This document shows positions 8,435 through 16,181 of a DNA stretch of 64,000 bases, in pieces (the stretch's first letter is position 1; each line of letters starts with the position of its first letter). The translations under genes were made by a program, and so were the position numbers. The notes beneath the pieces were generated by a model. That model was not told the origin of the DNA and ran no database searches. It saw only the letters and a list, made by a program, of their open reading frames with translations. The stretch lies in contig WRMB01000008.1 of NCBI GenBank assembly GCA_009777345.1, positions 1-64,000 on the forward strand, written 5' to 3'. The stretch comes from Micrococcales bacterium. Its GTDB lineage: Bacteria > Actinomycetota > Actinomycetes > Actinomycetales > Cellulomonadaceae.

Positions 8435-8508
8435 TAGCGGGAGCGGGACTCGAACCCGCGGCCTCACGATTATGAGTCGTGCGCTCTCACCTACTGAGCT
8501 ACCCCGCC
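8435..8508 (-). tRNA. tRNA-Met (anticodon CAU), likely AICE attachment gene
   Basis: A complete cloverleaf: acceptor GGCGGGG with TCCCGCT and discriminator A, D-arm GCTC...GAGC, anticodon stem CACGA/TCGTG with loop CTCATAA, T-arm GCGGG-TTCGAGT-CCCGC. CCA is not encoded. The anticodon stem lacks the three G-C pairs of initiator tRNA, so it is the elongator type, or an Ile2 tRNA if its C34 is modified. Its 3' half faces the integrase gene and is the probable att core; integration leaves the tRNA intact. Confidence 0.93.
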
Positions 8509-8534
8509 GCGAACATGGCCAAGGCCATGCACAG

Positions 8535-8607
8535 AGCCCCGAAAGGGAATCGAACCCTTGACCTTCTCCTTACCATGGAGACGCTCTGCCGACTGAGCTA
8601 TCGGGGC
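8535..8607 (-). tRNA. tRNA-Thr (anticodon GGU)
   Basis: The acceptor GCCCCGA pairs with TCGGGGC and is followed by discriminator T. The anticodon stem is TCTCC/GGAGA with loop ATGGTAA (GGU), and the T-arm AAGGG-TTCGATT-CCCTT is canonical. It is transcribed with tRNA-Met 26 bases downstream. CCA is not encoded. Confidence 0.95.
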
Positions 8608-8832
8608 AGCGGGGTCTAGGGTACCCGCTCTGGCCGTCCGGCACGAAATCCAATCACCCCTGCCCGCTCCGTCCCGGTCTGCACCAGGGACTTCCGGCTT
8701 ACCGGCGGCAGCAACCAGGGATGCCGCCCGCACGGCAGCCCGCGGAGCCGTGGCAGCTCCCGCCCCGAGCCGCACCACAGCCTGGTCCAGACTTCACGAA
8801 GGCCACCAGACTTCGGTTTGGTTACCCGGTCC

Positions 8833-8948
8833 GGTCTGGTTCGGCTGCCCCAGTCCGGTCCGGTCCTACCCCGGTCTGGTTCGGCTACCCCGGTCTGGTT
8901 CGGCTACCCCGGTCTGGTTCGGCTACCCCGGTCTGGTTCGGTCGCCTG
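8833..8948. repeat. 19-bp tandem repeat GGTCTGGTTCGGCTACCCC
   Basis: Four exact head-to-tail copies start at 8873, 8892, 8911 and 8930 (the last one diverges after the first 13 bases), with a one-mismatch copy at 8833 and a degenerate 21-base unit between. Weaker traces extend to about 8808 and 8958. The block lies in the 490-base space between tRNA-Thr and tRNA-Tyr, which has no convincing gene. There is no spacer diversity, so it is not CRISPR. It looks like a replication-slippage minisatellite. Confidence 0.9.
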
Positions 8949-9019
8949 GTTCGGTCGCAGCCTGGGCACGAAGGCCGGCTCACCGGCCGAGAGGGGTCCG
9001 GGGTCGCCCCGGGCGGGGC

Positions 9020-9038
9020 GCGGGGGCTGCGCCCCCGC
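9020..9038. terminator. GC hairpin, weak terminator candidate
   Basis: GCGGGGGC and GCCCCCGC form an 8-bp stem around a TGC loop. It lies downstream of tRNA-Tyr on the minus strand, after the larger hairpin at 9047-9097. No T-run follows, so this is only a candidate. Confidence 0.4.
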
Positions 9039-9046
9039 TGATATGA

Positions 9047-9097
9047 CGAGAGCGCCCCGGCTCGCCACAGGCGAGCACGGGGCGCCCAGCGCTCTCG
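9047..9097 (-). terminator. Hairpin directly after tRNA-Tyr
   Basis: The outer arms CGAGAGCG and CGCTCTCG and the inner arms GCTCGCC/GGCGAGC form a long interrupted hairpin that begins one base past the tRNA-Tyr 3' end. It is best read as a factor-independent terminator or 3'-processing hairpin of the tRNA-Tyr transcript. No clear T-run is present. Confidence 0.6.
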
Positions 9098-9179
9098 TGG
9101 CGGGTGAGGGATTCGAACCCCCGTAGGCATTGCCAGCTGATTTACAGTCAGCCCCCTTTGGCCACTCGGGTAACCCGCC
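9098..9179 (-). tRNA. tRNA-Tyr (anticodon GUA)
   Basis: A type II tRNA: acceptor GGCGGGT/ACCCGCC with discriminator A, anticodon loop CTGTAAA (GUA), a long variable arm and the T-arm GGGGG-TTCGAAT-CCCTC. The length is 82 bases and CCA is not encoded. Confidence 0.95.
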
Positions 9180-9249
9180 TCAGGGCGCGTGGTGCGTTGG
9201 GACGCACTGCGTGCGGATGGAAGGATAGCAGTCGTTGAGGGGTCCGTCG

Positions 9250-9255
9250 TACTGT
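9250..9255 (+). promoter_or_regulatory. -10 box of yajQ
   Basis: TACTGT fits the TANNNT consensus of actinobacterial -10 boxes. It would start transcription near 9262, about 30 bases before the yajQ ATG. No good -35 hexamer is seen. Confidence 0.4.
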
Positions 9256-9292
9256 GGGCCCGTGACCGTGACCTGAGGAGAGCTGGAGGAGC

Positions 9293-9793
9293 ATGGCTGG
9301 GGACTCGTCGTTCGACGTGGTGAGCAAGGTGGACCGGCAGGAGGTCGACAACGCGCTGAACCAGGCGGCGAAGGAGATCGCCCAGCGCTACGACTTCAAG
9401 GGGGTGGGCGCGTCGATCGCCTGGAGCGGGGACAAGCAGGTGGTGATGACGGCCAGCTCGGCGGACCGGGTGAAAGCTGTGCTGGACGTGTTCGAGACCA
9501 AGCTGGTGCGTCGGAACATCTCGCTGAAGGCCCTGGACACCGGTGACGGCGAGCCGAAGCCGTCGGGCAAGGAGTACCGGTTGGTGGCGACGCTCAAGGA
9601 GGGGTTGTCGGCGGAGACGGCCAAGCAGCTGGCCAAGCTGGTCCGGGACTCTGGCCCCCGGTCGGCGAAGGTGCAGGTCCAGGGGGACGAGCTGCGGGTG
9701 TCGTCGAAGTCTCGTAACGACCTGCAGGCGGTGATCGCGTTGCTGAAGGACGCGGAGGTGGATGCCGCTCTGCAGTTCGTCAACTACCGCTAG
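9293..9793 (+). CDS. yajQ: YajQ family nucleotide-binding protein (DUF520)
   Basis: The 166-residue product matches the usual YajQ length and has its hallmark opening [20 protein letters not shown], the RYDFKG motif and the C-terminal [10 protein letters not shown]...LQFVNYR. YajQ proteins have two tandem ferredoxin-like domains; some bind cyclic-di-GMP or nucleic acid, and the role in actinobacteria is unknown. ATG at 9293 is preceded by a strong GGAGGAG. It is a single-gene unit next to tRNA-Tyr. Confidence 0.97.
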   Translation: MAGDSSFDVVSKVDRQEVDNALNQAAKEIAQRYDFKGVGASIAWSGDKQVVMTASSADRVKAVLDVFETKLVRRNISLKALDTGDGEPKPSGKEYRLVATLKEGLSAETAKQLAKLVRDSGPRSAKVQVQGDELRVSSKSRNDLQAVIALLKDAEVDAALQFVNYR

Positions 9794-9965
9794 GGGTGCT
9801 CCCTCGGCGCGCGGCGGACGTCGGCTCGTCCGCGTGTCCCGCCCCTGATCCCTCTACCGGATCTCCACAGCGACAGGCTGCCAGGCCGGAGGCGGCTGCT
9901 AGGTTGGTCCTGGCAGGACGTTTGCAGTTTCGTCGCTGCAGCACACGACGTTATGGAGATGGACC

Positions 9966-11720
9966 ATGAGCACACCGTGGGGACCAGTGCCACCTGACGG
10001 CTCGGGCAACCAGCCGCAACCGGGGTACCAACCGCAGCCGGGCTACCAGCCGCAACCGGGGTACCAACCGCAGCCGGGCAACCAGCCACAGCCGGGCTAC
10101 CCGCCGCAGCCGGGTTATCAACCGCAGCCGGGCTACCAGCCGCCGGGCGGCTACCAGCCGGGTCAGGCGCCGCAGGGGATGGCGCCGCAGGGCTACGGAC
10201 CGGTGTCGGTCGGTGCCCCGCCACGCAAGCCGCGGAAGGGACGCATCGCGCTCATCGCGGGTGGCGTCGTGGTCGCTCTCGGGCTCGCCGGTGGTGGGGT
10301 GCTGGCGCTGACCAACGGCTGGTTCAGCCGCGGCGCGGGCGGTGCGGCCTCGCCGGAAGCGGCGGCGGTGAGCTTCCTGGAGAGCGCGGTCAAGCTCGAC
10401 GGTGCCGACACGCTGGCATCCCTCGCACCGTCGGAACGGGCGCTCGTCGCTGATCTGGTGAACGTCGCCGACCGCATGCCGGAGCCGCAGGGCGACGCGC
10501 AGAAGACCATGGACGCCCTGGACGACGTGCGTGACGCGCTGGACATCACCTTCCCGAACCGGCCGACCTTCAGGACCGAAGAGCTGGTGCCGGGTGTCTC
10601 CAAGGCCACGATCACCGGGGGGTCGATCAGGATCGACGGCGACCCGGACCGTCTCGCCGACAGCGTCATCACCATCATGAAGGCCAGCGGAGCGCCGAGC
10701 TACCAGACCGACCGTGACGCCCGGGACGAGATCCGCGACGAGATCGACGCGCAGCTCCCGGTCGAGAAGGACATCGACGACCTGGTGTCGATGATGGACC
10801 TGGACGACGACCTGTTCCTGGTCGCCGTCCAGGAGAACGGCAAGTGGTACGTCTCGGCCTCCATGACCGTCGCCCAGTACGCGGCCGAGGCCAGCGGGGT
10901 GACCAAGGACCAGCTCGGCCAGCCGATACCCGCGGGCGAGATGAAGAAGTTCAAGAAGCCTGAGGACGCGGTGGTCGGTCTGTACGACGCCATCGACACC
11001 GCGGTGAACACCGGTGACCTGCGCGAGCTGGCCAAGGCGCTGCCGCCGGCCGAGTCCCGGCTGCTCGCCGTGTACGGGCCGGTGCTGAGCGACGACGGTC
11101 CGGGCGGCAGCGACGACGAGTCGCCGTTCGCCCTCTCCGACCTGACAGCCAGCACGCTGGAGACCAAAGGCGACCACGCCTACGTCACGCTGGACTCGTT
11201 CACGGCCGATCTCGGTTCTGGAGTGACGTTGGAGTACCGGCGCGACGGCAAGAAGTTCACGATAGAAGGTAAGCAGGACCGTGACGTCGAGCTCAGGCTC
11301 GTCATCGACGGGAGCGACCCCAAGCGCTGGACGTTCGTCGCCGAGGATCCCTGGGCCGACGACATCATCGACGCCAGCCTCAGCATCCCCCGCAAGGGCG
11401 AGATCGAGGGCGAGTACACCGCGACCAGCGAAGACTACTACGGCAGTGGCAGGACGCAGTCCGGGTCGTTCTCGTTCGACGGCGACTGCCTGGAGTACGC
11501 CTACGACGACGGGTACGACTACCGCTACTACGACGGCGACACCTCCGGCCGGACCTGCGGCCTGGACGGGTACGTCAAGGGCACCTGGCTGGAGGACGCC
11601 GACACGCTGCCCGACCTCGGTCGGTTGCTGTCGGTCACCACGCTGAAGTCCGGCGACTCGTGGTACGCCTCACCCACCGCCACCGTCTTCGGCCTGCTAG
11701 CGGCCCTGAGCCAGCTCTGA
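9966..11720 (+). CDS. Single-pass membrane protein with proline-rich cytoplasmic repeats
   Basis: The 584-residue protein has an N-terminal region of about 80 residues made of QPQPGY-type repeats (about ten units), a basic stretch (PRKPRKGR), one membrane helix at about residues 88-108 and a large extracytoplasmic part of about 470 residues. That part is acidic, with an Asp/Tyr-rich region near residues 490-530. This architecture is common among actinobacterial cell-envelope proteins and resembles the DUF4878/lumazine-binding-like type, but I cannot name a family. ATG at 9966 follows GGAGATGG. The gene converges with htpX, and its stop codon lies inside an 18-bp tandem duplication. Confidence 0.75.
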   Translation: MSTPWGPVPPDGSGNQPQPGYQPQPGYQPQPGYQPQPGNQPQPGYPPQPGYQPQPGYQPPGGYQPGQAPQGMAPQGYGPVSVGAPPRKPRKGRIALIAGGVVVALGLAGGGVLALTNGWFSRGAGGAASPEAAAVSFLESAVKLDGADTLASLAPSERALVADLVNVADRMPEPQGDAQKTMDALDDVRDALDITFPNRPTFRTEELVPGVSKATITGGSIRIDGDPDRLADSVITIMKASGAPSYQTDRDARDEIRDEIDAQLPVEKDIDDLVSMMDLDDDLFLVAVQENGKWYVSASMTVAQYAAEASGVTKDQLGQPIPAGEMKKFKKPEDAVVGLYDAIDTAVNTGDLRELAKALPPAESRLLAVYGPVLSDDGPGGSDDESPFALSDLTASTLETKGDHAYVTLDSFTADLGSGVTLEYRRDGKKFTIEGKQDRDVELRLVIDGSDPKRWTFVAEDPWADDIIDASLSIPRKGEIEGEYTATSEDYYGSGRTQSGSFSFDGDCLEYAYDDGYDYRYYDGDTSGRTCGLDGYVKGTWLEDADTLPDLGRLLSVTTLKSGDSWYASPTATVFGLLAALSQL

Positions 11721-11750
11721 CCTCACCGTCCCCTCTGACCTCACCGTCCC
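11715..11750. repeat. 18-bp tandem duplication spanning both convergent stop codons
   Basis: CTCTGACCTCACCGTCCC occurs twice head to tail at 11715-11732 and 11733-11750. The first copy holds the TGA of the plus-strand membrane protein gene, the second the stop codon of htpX on the minus strand. It is probably a slippage duplication at a convergent gene junction. Confidence 0.9.
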
Positions 11751-12613
11751 ATCGCCTCCAGCCGGGCGATGCGGTCGGTCATCGGCGGGTGCGTCGCGAA
11801 CAGCCGGGCCAGGCCCGCGCCGCGGAACGGGTCGGCGATCATCAGGTGCGACACGTCGACCAGCGGCTGGTCGGCGGGCAGCGGCCGGGCCTGGGTGCCG
11901 GTCTCGATCTTGCGCAGCGCGCTGGCCAGGGCCAGCGGGTCGCCGGTGAGATCGGCGCCGTCGGCGTCGGCGTCGTACTCGCAGGTGCGGCTGATCGCCA
12001 GCTGGATCAGCGTCGCGGCCAGCGGTGCCAGGAACACCACGGCCAGCGCGGCCAGCGGGTTGACCGACCGCCGGTCCGACCCGCCGCCGAAGAGCATCAG
12101 GAACTGCGCCACCGCGGTGATCGCCCCGGCGACGGCCGCCGCGACCGACGCGGTCAGGATGTCCCGGTTGTACACGTGCGCCAGCTCGTGCCCGAGCACC
12201 CCGCGCAGCTCCCGGGCGTCCAGCAGCTGCAGGATGCCCTCGGTGCAGCACACCGCCGCGCTGGCCGGGGACCGCCCGGTGGCGAACGCGTTGGGCGCCA
12301 GCGTCGGCGAGACGTACAGCCGGGGCATCGGCTGCCGCGCCGCCGTGGACAGCTCGCGCACCGCCTGGTACATCACCGGCTGCTCCAGCTCGGAGACCGG
12401 CCGGGCCCGCATCGCCCGGATGGCGATCTTGTCGCTGCTCCAGATGCTGTACGCGGTCATCGCCAGCCCGAAGACGACGAAGAGCCACAAGAACCGGCCT
12501 GTCCCCCGACCGACCAACCAGCCGATGCCCAGCAGCACCGCCCACAGGACGGCGAACAGCGCGGCCGTCTTCAGCCCGTTGCTGTGACGAAAACGGTGGT
12601 GAGAGCCGCCCAT
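11741..12613 (-). CDS. htpX: Membrane zinc metalloprotease HtpX (peptidase M48)
   Basis: The 290-residue product has two N-terminal membrane helices (about residues 15-60), the zinc site HELAH at about 140-144, further hydrophobic helices at about 150-200, and the third-ligand glutamate region (SRTCEYDADADGA) near residue 220. HtpX degrades misfolded membrane proteins. The start at 12613 is supported by GGAGGAGG just upstream; an ATG 17 codons earlier is less likely. It lies downstream of fprA in the same direction. In mycobacteria htpX sits beside the menJ/grcC genes, as here. Confidence 0.95.
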   Translation of the reverse strand: MGGSHHRFRHSNGLKTAALFAVLWAVLLGIGWLVGRGTGRFLWLFVVFGLAMTAYSIWSSDKIAIRAMRARPVSELEQPVMYQAVRELSTAARQPMPRLYVSPTLAPNAFATGRSPASAAVCCTEGILQLLDARELRGVLGHELAHVYNRDILTASVAAAVAGAITAVAQFLMLFGGGSDRRSVNPLAALAVVFLAPLAATLIQLAISRTCEYDADADGADLTGDPLALASALRKIETGTQARPLPADQPLVDVSHLMIADPFRGAGLARLFATHPPMTDRIARLEAMGR

Positions 12614-12679
12614 CGCCTCCTCCTTCGCCCAGGAGAACGTCAGCGGGCGCGGCGGCGTTCCCACCGGGGACGATCCGGG

Positions 12680-14035
12680 TCAGGGGCGGTCCAGGGAGAT
12701 GTCCACCATCTCCTCGCGGGGCACCACCTTGATCCGTTCCCGGCCCTGCGTGGCACCCAGCTGCTGCTCGTGGGCGTCCAGCAGCTGCCAGCCGGTCCAC
12801 GGCACGACCTCGACGCCACGGCTGGCCAGCAGCGCGTCGACGGCGGCCGGATCCCGGTGCGTCGGCGTCGGCAGGTGCGCGGCGTCCTCGACGAGGTGCC
12901 GGACGGTCTCCTGGGCGTCGGACTTGGTGTGCCCGATGAGCCCGACCGGGCCGCGCTTGATCCAGCCGGTGCAGTACAGGCCGGGGATCGGCCGACCGTC
13001 GGCGTCCAGGACGCGACCCGCGTCGTTGGGAATCACCCCGTCGTCCTCGTCGAACGGCACCTCCGGCAGGGCCGAGCCGAAATAGCCCACCGCCCGGTAC
13101 ACCGCCTCGACCGGCCAGTCGTGGTACTCCCCGGTGCCGCGCACGTTCCCGTCTCCGGTCAGCGCGGTGCGTTCGGTGCGCAGCCCCACGACGTGACCGT
13201 CCGCACCGAGCACCTCGACGGGGCGGTGCAGGAAGTGCAGGTGGATGCGGCGGCTCGCGGTGAGCTCTCCGGGTTCGCGCCGGGTCCAGTCCGTGAGGGT
13301 CTTCACCACCTGCTCGGTCCGGTTGTTCGACCGGATGGCCTGCTCGGACCCCGCGTCGAAGTCGTAGTCCTCCGGGTAGACGACGACGTCGACGTCCGGC
13401 AGCCGTCCCAGCTCACGCAGCTCCAGCGGGGCGAACTTCGCCTGCGCGGGGCCACGCCGGGCGAATATGTGGACATCGGTCAGCGGGGAGCGCTCCATGA
13501 TCGACGCCACACTGGGCGGGATGTCGGTGGCCAGCAGGTTCTTGGGATGCTTGGCCAGGATACGGGTGATGTCCAGGGCCACGTTGCCCGCGCCGAGCAC
13601 CGCGACGTGCTGGGCGTCCAGCGGCCAGGTGCCCGGCACGTCGGGGTGCCCGTCGTACCAGGAGACGAAGTCCGCCGCCCCGAAGGACCCCTCCAGGTCG
13701 ATCCCGGGGATGTCCAGGTCGGCGTCCTTGATCGCACCGGTGGCGAAGATCACCGCGTCGTAGTGGTCACGCAGGTCGGCCAGGGTCAGATCGGTCCCGT
13801 AGTCGACGTTGGCGAGCAGCCGGATATCGCTGCGGTCCAGCACCTTGTGCAGGGCGGCGGTGATCTGCTTGATCCACGGGTGGTCGGGGGCCACGCCGTA
13901 GCGGACCAGCCCGTACGGGGCGGGCAGACGTTCGACGAGGTCGACCGAGACGTCGAGACCGGACTCGACGAGAATCTCGCTGGCGTAGGTACCGGCCGGG
14001 CCGGCTCCTACGACGGCGACACGCAGTGCTCTCAA
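12680..14035 (-). CDS. fprA: Ferredoxin/ferredoxin-NADP reductase FprA
   Basis: The 451-residue flavoenzyme moves electrons between NADPH and ferredoxin. It shows the FAD-binding VAVVGAGPAGTYASEIL at the N-terminus, YGLVRYGVAPDHP near residue 50, the NADP-binding VLGAGNVALD near residue 160, and the C-terminal GWIKRGPVGLIGHTKSDAQE signature of the adrenodoxin-reductase type. The most plausible start is TTG at 14035, preceded by GAAGG; no ATG or GTG fits in frame nearby. Gene length agrees with FprA (about 456 residues). The frame remains open upstream but is not coding-like there. Confidence 0.93.
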   Translation of the reverse strand: MRALRVAVVGAGPAGTYASEILVESGLDVSVDLVERLPAPYGLVRYGVAPDHPWIKQITAALHKVLDRSDIRLLANVDYGTDLTLADLRDHYDAVIFATGAIKDADLDIPGIDLEGSFGAADFVSWYDGHPDVPGTWPLDAQHVAVLGAGNVALDITRILAKHPKNLLATDIPPSVASIMERSPLTDVHIFARRGPAQAKFAPLELRELGRLPDVDVVVYPEDYDFDAGSEQAIRSNNRTEQVVKTLTDWTRREPGELTASRRIHLHFLHRPVEVLGADGHVVGLRTERTALTGDGNVRGTGEYHDWPVEAVYRAVGYFGSALPEVPFDEDDGVIPNDAGRVLDADGRPIPGLYCTGWIKRGPVGLIGHTKSDAQETVRHLVEDAAHLPTPTHRDPAAVDALLASRGVEVVPWTGWQLLDAHEQQLGATQGRERIKVVPREEMVDISLDRP

Positions 14036-14117
14036 AGCAGGGCCTTCACAGGACGGGGGAATCAGGACCACGGTCCAGTGTAGGCAGCCGGAGCGGCTGG
14101 GCGCCGGTCGCCCCCGG

Positions 14118-14990
14118 TCACTGCGCGGCGACGTCGTCCACGAACCAGGGCCAGTCGGCGCGGGCCCGGGGCGCGGTCCGCTGGGTCGGGACCTCCGGTA
14201 CGCGGTGCCTGCCCGACGTGGTGTACGGGCGGGGACGGCCCAGGGTCGTGGCCCGGTGCCGCGCCCGGGGGTGCTCCGGGACCGGTCCGGCTGGTGCCGA
14301 CGGCCCAGCGGCGAGCGCGGCGGCCTCGGCCGTCCGGGCGGCCTGGCGGCGGGCCCGTTCCGCGGCACGTCCGTCCTGGTCCGGCACCGCCCAGTCGCGC
14401 AGCACCAGGGTGTCGGCCGCCCAGTCGTGCCAGCCGCGGCGGGTGGGACCACGGTTCCACTCCCCCGAACCCGCGACCACATAGGCGCCGACCACCGGCA
14501 GCAGGACCCCGGCGGCGGTGAGCACCAGACGCCGCAGGCCCACCGCGACCAGACCCGCAGGCCATCCGGTGCGGGCCGAGACCGTGCGCACGCGGCTGAG
14601 CGCGCCACCGAGCGTCGCCCCGCTGACCGCTTCGGCGAAGGCCTGTCCCGTCTCGACCAGCAGGCCGATGACCAGCCAGGCCACGATCAGACCCCGGCCG
14701 CTGCCGCCGAGCGCCGACCACAGCGCGGTGGTCACCAGGCAGCACGTCACGACGAGCAGCTGGTCCACGGCCAGAGCCGCCAGCCGGGGCGCCACCGGAG
14801 GCACCTCGGCCGGACGCACCAGCACCGGTCCGTCCGTCTGGGACCGCACCGTCCCCAGCGCGGCTCCCTCCCCAGCGTTCCTCCCCGCGGCTCTGCCGCC
14901 GCGCGGCGCCCCGCGCGCCGGGAGCCCGGTCAGCGTCGCCGCGCGGCGCCGCGCGCGCCGGGGGCCCAAGGTCGTCGTCACAGCCGCCAC
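14118..14990 (-). CDS. RDD family membrane protein
   Basis: An RDD domain spans about residues 65-200: the Arg and Asp of PRLAALAVDQLL, the middle GATLGGALSRVR and the second Asp in RGWHDWAADTLVL, with three to four membrane helices. The C-terminal 90 residues are Arg/Ala/Pro-rich and soluble. The function of RDD proteins is mostly unknown; some are ion exchangers. The GTG at 14990 gives 290 residues, but the first 45 codons lie in repeated CG-rich sequence (about 14880-14960), so a GTG at 14849 is a real alternative start. It lies upstream of fprA in the same direction. Confidence 0.8.
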   Translation of the reverse strand: MAAVTTTLGPRRARRRAATLTGLPARGAPRGGRAAGRNAGEGAALGTVRSQTDGPVLVRPAEVPPVAPRLAALAVDQLLVVTCCLVTTALWSALGGSGRGLIVAWLVIGLLVETGQAFAEAVSGATLGGALSRVRTVSARTGWPAGLVAVGLRRLVLTAAGVLLPVVGAYVVAGSGEWNRGPTRRGWHDWAADTLVLRDWAVPDQDGRAAERARRQAARTAEAAALAAGPSAPAGPVPEHPRARHRATTLGRPRPYTTSGRHRVPEVPTQRTAPRARADWPWFVDDVAAQ

Positions 14991-15122
14991 CTACCCTCAT
15001 CCTCCGGAACCTCGACCAGAGAATCGGCCGCCAGACGAGTGAGCTGACCGATTTGCGCTGTCGAGCGTCATGACGGCCGCGGACCGGCCCGGACGACCCG
15101 AGACGAGGCCGGACGTCAGACG

Positions 15123-16136
15123 TCAGGCGTCGCGGTCGACCAGGACCCGCGCGAACGCCACCAGGGCGTCCTTGGCCGGGCCCGCGGGCAGCGGGTCGAG
15201 CAGGTCGACCGCCTCGCGGGCCAGGGCGGTGGAACGTTCACGGGTCTGGGCGACGACCTGGTGCTGGCGCAGCGCGGTCACCGCGGCGGCCAGCGCCGCG
15301 TCGGACGACAGGTCGCCGGACAGCTGCTCCAGCAGGGCCATGTCGGTCGCGTCGGCCTGGCCGGAGGCCACCCGGGCCCGCAGCAGCAGCGTCGGCATGG
15401 TCGCCACGCCCTCACGCAGGTCGGTGCCGGGCGTCTTGCCGGTCAGCGCACCGTCGGAGACCAGGTCGATATAGTCGTCGGCCAGCTGGAACGCCACCCC
15501 GACGCGTTCGCCGAAGGCCGTGAGCAGGTCGACGGTCGGCGCGTCGCACCCGGCGAACGTCGCGCCGTAGCGGGCCGACGTGCCGACCAACGAGGCCGTC
15601 TTGTCCGACAGCACCCGCAGGTAGTGCTCGATCGGATCGTCGTCGGGACCGGGCCCGACGGTCTCGGCCAGCTGGCCCAGGCACAGCCGTTCGAAGGTCT
15701 CCGCGTGGATGCGCACCGCGTCGGGGCCGAGCCCGGCCACCGTGGCCGAGGCCCGGGCGAACAGCAGGTCGCCGGTGAGGATGGCGACTGTGTTGCCCCA
15801 CACCTCGTGGGCCGACGGCGCCCCGCGGCGCAGCGGCGCGGAGTCCATGACGTCGTCGTGGTACAGCGACGCCAGGTGGGTCAGCTCGACGGCCACCGCC
15901 GCCTCGACCACCGCGGGCCGCCCCGGGTCGCCCAGCTCGGCGGCGAGCAGGGTCAGCGCCGGGCGCAGCCGTTTTCCGCCCGCGTGGACCAGGTGCCGGG
16001 AGGCCTCGTCGGCCAGCTGGTCGGCCTGGGCCACGGCGGCGTACAGGCGCGTCTCGACCAGCGCGAGCTGGTGCTCCAGACGACGCGCCAACGCCTCGTC
16101 GGCAAGCGGGATGCTGGCGGTACGGGTCACGGACAC
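15123..16136 (-). CDS. grcC: Polyprenyl diphosphate synthase (menaquinone side chain)
   Basis: The 337-residue enzyme extends a prenyl diphosphate with isopentenyl diphosphate to make the long chain used for menaquinone. The first aspartate-rich motif is YHDDVMD (about residues 90-96), followed by RRG; the second is DDYID at about 215-220. GGKRLRP near residue 55 binds the substrate. It lies 45 bases after nuoN in the same direction, so it is probably the last gene of the nuo transcript. The start is GTG at 16136. By position it matches mycobacterial grcC1; the chain length cannot be told with certainty from sequence. Confidence 0.9.
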   Translation of the reverse strand: MSVTRTASIPLADEALARRLEHQLALVETRLYAAVAQADQLADEASRHLVHAGGKRLRPALTLLAAELGDPGRPAVVEAAVAVELTHLASLYHDDVMDSAPLRRGAPSAHEVWGNTVAILTGDLLFARASATVAGLGPDAVRIHAETFERLCLGQLAETVGPGPDDDPIEHYLRVLSDKTASLVGTSARYGATFAGCDAPTVDLLTAFGERVGVAFQLADDYIDLVSDGALTGKTPGTDLREGVATMPTLLLRARVASGQADATDMALLEQLSGDLSSDAALAAAVTALRQHQVVAQTRERSTALAREAVDLLDPLPAGPAKDALVAFARVLVDRDA

Positions 16137-16181
16137 GAACCTAGTACCTCGCGCCGGTCGCGGAACAGTGTTCGCGGAACG

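Larger units (their letters stand above)
1..8450 (+). mobile_element. Right part of an actinomycete integrative and conjugative element (AICE)
   Basis: The segment encodes an FtsK-like DNA translocase, a DUF2637-like membrane protein, a prim-pol primase, a DUF3631 ATPase, a MerR-like excisionase and a tyrosine integrase, all on the plus strand and mostly with 1- to 4-base overlaps. The integrase stops 118 bases short of the 3' end of a minus-strand tRNA-Met gene. This is the AICE arrangement known from pSAM2-type elements: int next to a tRNA 3' end, xis just before it, replication genes upstream. The right boundary is inferred to lie in the tRNA 3' part. The left end and the second att copy lie outside the window, so the element is incomplete here. 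A prim-pol plus DUF3631 pair suggests replication by the primase type rather than the RepSA type. Confidence 0.85.

Noticed and set aside
8808..8958. Short regular repeats that could suggest a CRISPR array
   Set aside because: The units are head to tail without spacers and no cas genes are nearby.
11660..14083. 807-codon plus-strand frame opposite htpX and fprA
   Set aside because: It is the antisense shadow of two well-supported genes; His/Arg/Gln-rich composition is typical of such shadows in GC-rich DNA.
12680..14608. 642-codon version of the FprA gene
   Set aside because: The first 190 codons overlap the RDD gene in another frame and lack similarity; the conserved FAD motif begins right after the TTG at 14035.
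14062..15000. Alternative 312-codon frame overlapping the RDD gene
   Set aside because: It gives a Gly/Arg-rich product without motifs, while the other frame has clear RDD signatures and membrane helices.
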